DNA of 64,000 nt, from positions 62,001 to 126,000 of the forward strand of contig CAYTPZ010000001.1 of assembly GCA_964440095.1 (NCBI GenBank), given 5' to 3'. The notes below the pieces were generated by a model that saw nothing but the letters and a program-made list of their open reading frames with translations, did not search any database and had not been told where the DNA came from. Positions 59,966 through 64,000 of this stretch are shown in pieces. The DNA comes from JACNKJ01 sp964440095 (lineage in GTDB: Bacteria > Krumholzibacteriota > Krumholzibacteriia > JACNKJ01). The position numbers and the translations under genes are program-made. How positions within the stretch are numbered: the stretch's first letter is position 1; the number at the start of each line of letters is the position of its first letter.

Positions 59966-61771
59966 ATGGATGTACGTACCCTCAATGATGTCTTTTTCCG
60001 CGCTACGCGTGAAAGCAAGAACCCCAAAGCGTTTCAGCGAAAGATCCAGGACGAGTACAAAGACATTTCCGCGGAGACATTTGAGCGCCAGACCATACAG
60101 GCGGCCCTAGGTCTCCAGGAACTCGGACTTCGACCCGGCGACCGAGTGGCTCTCATTGCCCACAATCGCTACGAATGGGCACTCAGCGACTTCGGAATCC
60201 TGCTTTCCGCCGGGATCAATGTTCCCATTTACCCAACACTTTTGCCAGAGCAGATCCTCTATATCATCCAGAACTCCGGTTCCAACCTGGTGATTTGCTC
60301 TGACAATGACATGCTCCAAAAGGTTCTTCAGATTCGCCATCAACTTGAGGATCTTCGCGAGATCATTCTCATGGACGGCAACTGCGATGAAGCCGGCGTT
60401 ATGAGTTTCGATCAACTTCTCGATCTGGGTGAATCACGATATGAGGATCGCAAAGATGCCCTGGTAGAATTGGCACACTCGGTCAAGCCGGATCAAGCTT
60501 GTAGCTTCATCTATACATCAGGAACCACGGGCGACCCCAAAGGCGTCATTCTGACACACGGGAATATCGTGAGTAACGTTAAAGGCGCTTTCGGGAAGTT
60601 TCCCATCGGCGGCGGCCAAGACAGTTGTCTGTCTTTCCTACCTCTAAGTCATATTTTCGAGCGCACGGCCGGATACTACTTCATGCTCTACGCAGATGTG
60701 AGTATCGCCTATGCGGAGTCCATCGATACGGTGCCCCAGAATCTCATTGAGGTCAGGCCAAGCATCATGGTTTCAGTGCCCAGACTCTACGAAAAGATGT
60801 ACGCGCGCATTCTCGATGCCGCCCTGAGTGGAAGCTTCATCAAGAAGCAGCTCTTCTTCTGGGCGAAGAACATAGGAGAACAATGGGCTGAAAAGGCCAT
60901 TAATCACGAAGAGATTTCCGGAAGATTGAACTTCGCCTATGGCATCGCATCCAAACTCGTATTCTCAAAACTCAAAACTCGCACAGGAGGCCGCCTGAAG
61001 TTTTTCGTTTCCGGTGGTGCTCCCCTTAATCCGGAAATCGCGAAGTTCTTCTATGCCGCAGGACTTCCAATTCTGGAAGGCTATGGCCTCACAGAAACGA
61101 GCCCCGTCATTACGGCCAATACTCTTGAGGAAATCCGCCTGGGTAGCGTGGGTAAACCCTTCCCTGATGTGGAAGTGAAAATTGCGGAAGACGGCGAAAT
61201 CTTTACGCGAGGCCCCCATGTCATGCAGGGCTACTACAAAGACGAAGAAGCCACCCGCGCAGCTCTAGCACCTGACGGCTGGTTCGCCACAGGTGATGTA
61301 GGCGGCATCGACAAAGATGGTTTTCTATCCATTTTGGATCGCAAAAAAGACATCATCGTAACGGCCGGCGGAAAGAACATCGCCCCCCAGCCCATCGAGA
61401 ATCGCTTCAAGATGGACAAATTCCTCTCTGAATGTGTGCTCATCGGCGATAAACGAAATTTCATTTCCGCGTTGCTTGTTCCGAACTTCGAGAACCTGCT
61501 GCGATACGCCAAAGAGCACGACATCATCTACACCTCGCTCACGGGCCTGGTGGCCGACCCACGTATACGGAATCTCTACCAGCGTCGCGTTGATAAGCAT
61601 AACGCGGAGCTGGCGCGCTTCGAACAAGTGAAGAAATTCGCATTGCTCGACAAAGAGATGACCATTGATGACGGCGAACTTACGCCGAGCATGAAGGTCA
61701 AGCGCAACAAGATCGAAGAACGATATAGGGAACTGATTGATTCACTGTATGTGGAGGCAGCGGCCCAATAG
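59966..61771 (+). CDS. Long-chain fatty acid-CoA ligase (AMP-forming)
   Basis: Activates fatty acids to acyl-CoA with ATP at the inner membrane. The 601-residue protein has the AMP-binding motif YTSGTTGDPKGV (Y183 onward), LPLSHIFERTAGYY, GGAPLNPEIAKFF, YGLTETSP (Y373 onward), the hinge GWFATGDVGGIDKDGFLSILDRKKDII and TAGGKNIAPQPIEN. It belongs to the FadD15/eukaryote-like long-chain group rather than E. coli FadD. ATG 59966 is chosen for GGAGG six bases upstream. The fadL-like gene follows 32 bases later, making an uptake-and-activation module. Confidence 0.93.
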   Translation: MDVRTLNDVFFRATRESKNPKAFQRKIQDEYKDISAETFERQTIQAALGLQELGLRPGDRVALIAHNRYEWALSDFGILLSAGINVPIYPTLLPEQILYIIQNSGSNLVICSDNDMLQKVLQIRHQLEDLREIILMDGNCDEAGVMSFDQLLDLGESRYEDRKDALVELAHSVKPDQACSFIYTSGTTGDPKGVILTHGNIVSNVKGAFGKFPIGGGQDSCLSFLPLSHIFERTAGYYFMLYADVSIAYAESIDTVPQNLIEVRPSIMVSVPRLYEKMYARILDAALSGSFIKKQLFFWAKNIGEQWAEKAINHEEISGRLNFAYGIASKLVFSKLKTRTGGRLKFFVSGGAPLNPEIAKFFYAAGLPILEGYGLTETSPVITANTLEEIRLGSVGKPFPDVEVKIAEDGEIFTRGPHVMQGYYKDEEATRAALAPDGWFATGDVGGIDKDGFLSILDRKKDIIVTAGGKNIAPQPIENRFKMDKFLSECVLIGDKRNFISALLVPNFENLLRYAKEHDIIYTSLTGLVADPRIRNLYQRRVDKHNAELARFEQVKKFALLDKEMTIDDGELTPSMKVKRNKIEERYRELIDSLYVEAAAQ

Positions 61772-61803
61772 GCCGGAGCTTCTCAAGGAATGAAAGGGGT
61801 ATC

Positions 61804-63051
61804 ATGAGACAAAGCCTGAATGCCTTGCTTCTGATCGCCGTGCTCCTAATTCCCGGCACCGTGCTGGGCTCAGGATATGCGGTATGGGAGATGGGAACGC
61901 GGAGTTCGGCCCTGGGCGGAACCATGACGGCCCATCCCGCGGACGCATCCGCAATCTTCTACAATCCTGCCGGACTGATGAGCTATTCCGGCGACCAGTT
62001 CGTCCTGAACGTGACGGGAATAAAACCCTACACAGAATTCGCTGGAATCGACCCCCACCCGGGCGCCGGCGTCAGCGAGCGACTGGCCGACGCGCTCTTC
62101 ATCTTGCCGCAGGCTTATTACAGCCACCGCTTGAGCGAGAGTCTGGCCCTGGGAATCGGTTTTTACACCCCCTACGGCCTGGCCGTGGAGTGGGAAGACC
62201 CCGAGAATTTTTCAGGTCGCAATATCGCCACATTCACCGACCTGAAAACTTTCTTCTTTACACCGACCCTGGCCTGGAAACCGAGTTCTCTCATCTCCAT
62301 CGGCGCGGGTCTGAACATCGTCAAGGGACACGTGGAATTGCAGCAGGGCCTGGTGGAGAACATTCCCAACCCGACGGATGTCGGTACGGCGACCATCACC
62401 GGAAGCAGTGAAATGGCCTATGGCTTCAATTTCGGACTGCTGGTCAAGCCTCATTCCGCGGTGACTCTGGGACTGAATTACAAATCCCAGATCGACCTGG
62501 AATTCTCGGGCGATGCCGAGTTCCTGGCCTACGAAGGCTACGAGGCTGTCATGCCCGTCGACGGCGGTGCTGAAACAGCCATGCCGCTTCCCGCTCTTTA
62601 CTCAGCGGGACTCTCAGCCTACCTCACACCCAAGCTGCGCGCCGAGTTCAACTACAACTACACCTTCTGGTCGGCTTTCGAGACTCTCGAGTTCAACTTC
62701 CTCGACACACCCGATCTCAACAAGGTTGTCGAAGAGAACTATGAAGACGAGAAGCAGCTTCGTTTGGGACTGGAGTACGAGTATTGCGAATTCATCCACC
62801 TTCGTGCGGGTTGGGTTCGCGACACCTCGCCCCAGCCCTCGGCCACAACCGGCCCCGTGCTGCCGGACTCCGATCGCACGGGTTACTCGATCGGCTCAGG
62901 TCACCAGCTCAGCCCGAATCTGCACCTCGATACTTACGCGCTCTTCCTCTTCCTGGACGATCGCGAAGTGCGCGACAGCAACGACGGCTACAACGGTGAC
63001 TATCGCAGCTTCACGTTCCTCTTCGGCCTCGGCCTGACCTACCTCTTTTAG
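61804..63051 (+). CDS. FadL/OmpP1-type outer-membrane fatty acid transporter
   Basis: A 415-residue outer-membrane beta-barrel for hydrophobic substrates. The signal peptide (LLLIAVLLIPGTVLG) is followed by SGYAVWEMGTRSSALGGTMTAHPADASAIFYNPAGL, where the NPAG motif (54-57) is the family mark of the N-terminal hatch. Alternating beta strands continue to a C-terminal aromatic end (TFLFGLGLTYLF), as needed for BAM insertion. AAGGGG precedes the ATG. Its place after an acyl-CoA ligase supports long-chain fatty acids as substrate, although aromatic hydrocarbons are transported by some relatives. Confidence 0.92.
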   Translation: MRQSLNALLLIAVLLIPGTVLGSGYAVWEMGTRSSALGGTMTAHPADASAIFYNPAGLMSYSGDQFVLNVTGIKPYTEFAGIDPHPGAGVSERLADALFILPQAYYSHRLSESLALGIGFYTPYGLAVEWEDPENFSGRNIATFTDLKTFFFTPTLAWKPSSLISIGAGLNIVKGHVELQQGLVENIPNPTDVGTATITGSSEMAYGFNFGLLVKPHSAVTLGLNYKSQIDLEFSGDAEFLAYEGYEAVMPVDGGAETAMPLPALYSAGLSAYLTPKLRAEFNYNYTFWSAFETLEFNFLDTPDLNKVVEENYEDEKQLRLGLEYEYCEFIHLRAGWVRDTSPQPSATTGPVLPDSDRTGYSIGSGHQLSPNLHLDTYALFLFLDDREVRDSNDGYNGDYRSFTFLFGLGLTYLF

Positions 63052-63065
63052 AAAGGAGGGCTACC

Positions 63066-64000
63066 TTGAAGAAATTAACTTTCATTCTCGCTTTGACGGG
63101 TGCCCTGCTCATGGCAGGGTGCTCTCTCTTCGCTCCTGAAGAGTTCACCTTGGATCCCCCGCCGGTGGATTCAGGAACGGCTGATTTCAGCGTTTACGTT
63201 TCCATCGGTAACAGCTTGACCGCTGGATATCAGAGCGGCGCACTCTATGAATCCACGCAGCAGTACGGCTATGCCATGCAGCTTGCCGATGCCATGGGCG
63301 TCGCGTCTTTCGAGGTTCCCTGGATCGCCGATCCCGGCATCTACGACGCGGATCTTAAGCTGGGTCATTTGCAGGTTGTCTTCGACGACGAGGGCAACGC
63401 GGGACTGGCGCCCATTCTCTGGCCCGAGGAAATCGTCGATCCCGCGCAGCTGCTGCTGAACGCCGGCTACGTGGGTCCCTACCACAACCTGGGCGTGCCG
63501 GGGGCGACGACCTTCGACATGCTCCACGCGATGGATCAGAACAGCTGCTACACCGCGCAGCTCGGTGAGCCCAACGCCTACTTCGACATGATCCTGCGCA
63601 ACGAGGGCTTCGACTGGACGCTCTTCGGCGCCGACTCCACCAACCTGGCCGTTGTGGATCAGGCGAAGTTGGCCGATCCCACTTTCGTGAGTGTCTGGAT
63701 CGGCAATAACGAACTGTTGATGCCGGCCACCGCGGGCGAGGGAACGCCCTTCTATCTCGCAACGAACTTCGAGGATCTCTACTCGGATGTTCTCGGCGGT
63801 CTCGTTACGGATCTTCCCGACGCCAAGTTCGTCACGGCGGATCTGCCCTACGTGACCTCGATCCCCTTCTTCACGACCGTTCCATGGTTCGTGATCGACC
63901 CCGATCAGAACCCTGTGGATGGGGATGGAAATCCCGACAACGGCATTCAGTTCGTGGGTCTCTTGGCCGAAGAAGGAACCGATTCCCTACTCGCCAGTGG
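63066..64000 (+). CDS. SGNH-hydrolase-like lipoprotein (3' end outside window)
   Basis: At least 311 residues, running past the window end. The signal peptide ends in a lipobox (LLMAGC, C19). The body has SGNH-esterase blocks: SIGNSLTAG (block I, GNSL in place of GDSL), GVPGATTFDML, and SVWIGNNELL (block III, GNNE). The Ser is kept; the catalytic Asp-His block lies beyond the edge. It may release fatty acids for the FadL/ligase pair. It starts at TTG 63066 with a strong AAAGGAGGG six bases upstream; there is no ATG near. Confidence 0.8.
   Translation, partial: MKKLTFILALTGALLMAGCSLFAPEEFTLDPPPVDSGTADFSVYVSIGNSLTAGYQSGALYESTQQYGYAMQLADAMGVASFEVPWIADPGIYDADLKLGHLQVVFDDEGNAGLAPILWPEEIVDPAQLLLNAGYVGPYHNLGVPGATTFDMLHAMDQNSCYTAQLGEPNAYFDMILRNEGFDWTLFGADSTNLAVVDQAKLADPTFVSVWIGNNELLMPATAGEGTPFYLATNFEDLYSDVLGGLVTDLPDAKFVTADLPYVTSIPFFTTVPWFVIDPDQNPVDGDGNPDNGIQFVGLLAEEGTDSLLAS

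Noticed and set aside
1..64000. GC-skew or FtsK-octamer switch around dif
   Set aside because: A few GGGNAGGG octamers are visible in both orientations and local G/C counts vary; by eye this does not support or refute a switch, so it is left as a computation.

Overview
The window (64 kb, moderately GC-rich) is a stretch of bacterial chromosome made almost entirely of conserved housekeeping genes. I see no insertion sequence, prophage, CRISPR array or rRNA. The cell is Gram-negative: there is a FadL-type outer-membrane protein, a LapA/LapB pair and several lipoproteins. Three traits point to the FCB superphylum or a neighbour such as Krumholzibacteriota, 'Eisenbacteria' or Gemmatimonadota. These are a SecA with the long insert I associate with Bacteroidota/Chlorobi-type SecA, an Ig-like lipoprotein starting with a Cys...PPGGP motif, and secreted beta-propeller proteins. 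Clear Shine-Dalgarno sites before most genes argue against Bacteroidota itself. The phylum is an inference; I cannot name a species.

Layout. 1-5.9 kb: purine operon (purC-purH-guaA) followed by a secreted NHL propeller and a membrane lipid kinase-like gene. 6-16.6 kb: secA, then smg-topA-trmFO-xerC-argF-lipoprotein-HD hydrolase. 16.6-26 kb: rpsT (minus strand), uvrC-xerD, then scpA-scpB-rluB-hisC-aroA and a cmk/plsC fusion. 26-28.2 kb: rpsA with its own promoter and terminator. 28.2-39.4 kb: mtaB-miaB-lapA-lapB-SPOR-mutS-(degenerate GGDEF)-mutL-miaA and tRNA-Gly, combining tRNA modification, envelope control and mismatch repair. 39.6-49 kb: a TolB-like propeller, DUF1015-serA-serC, and a creatininase-like protein with a tiny gene, an M14 peptidase and a DUF512 radical SAM protein. 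49-55.6 kb: der-plsY-gpsA-merR, tRNA-Pro, surE-pcm-COG2426, a second tRNA-Pro, an RpoD/RpoS-like sigma factor and tRNA-Arg. 55.6-58.5 kb (minus strand): a candidate small RNA, a 16-residue peptide gene and a membrane SpoIIE-type phosphatase. 58.6-64 kb: YfgM-like and DUF4870 proteins, a dif site, and a fatty-acid module (acyl-CoA ligase, FadL porin, SGNH lipoprotein cut by the window end).

Most genes overlap by 1-4 bases (ATGA, GTGA, TAATG), implying long translationally coupled operons. Several promoters share an extended -10 element (TGC before TAnnnT).

The most notable items are: (1) a near-perfect dif site at 59889-59916, which with xerC and xerD in the same window suggests the replication-terminus region; (2) a minus-strand candidate small RNA at 55605-55721 with a strong promoter, three nested helices and a U tract, which I could not assign to a family; (3) very small genes with good ribosome sites (51 and 16 residues); and (4) unusual proteins: the Cmk-PlsC fusion, a creatininase fold that has lost metal ligands, and a degenerate GGDEF protein between mutS and mutL.
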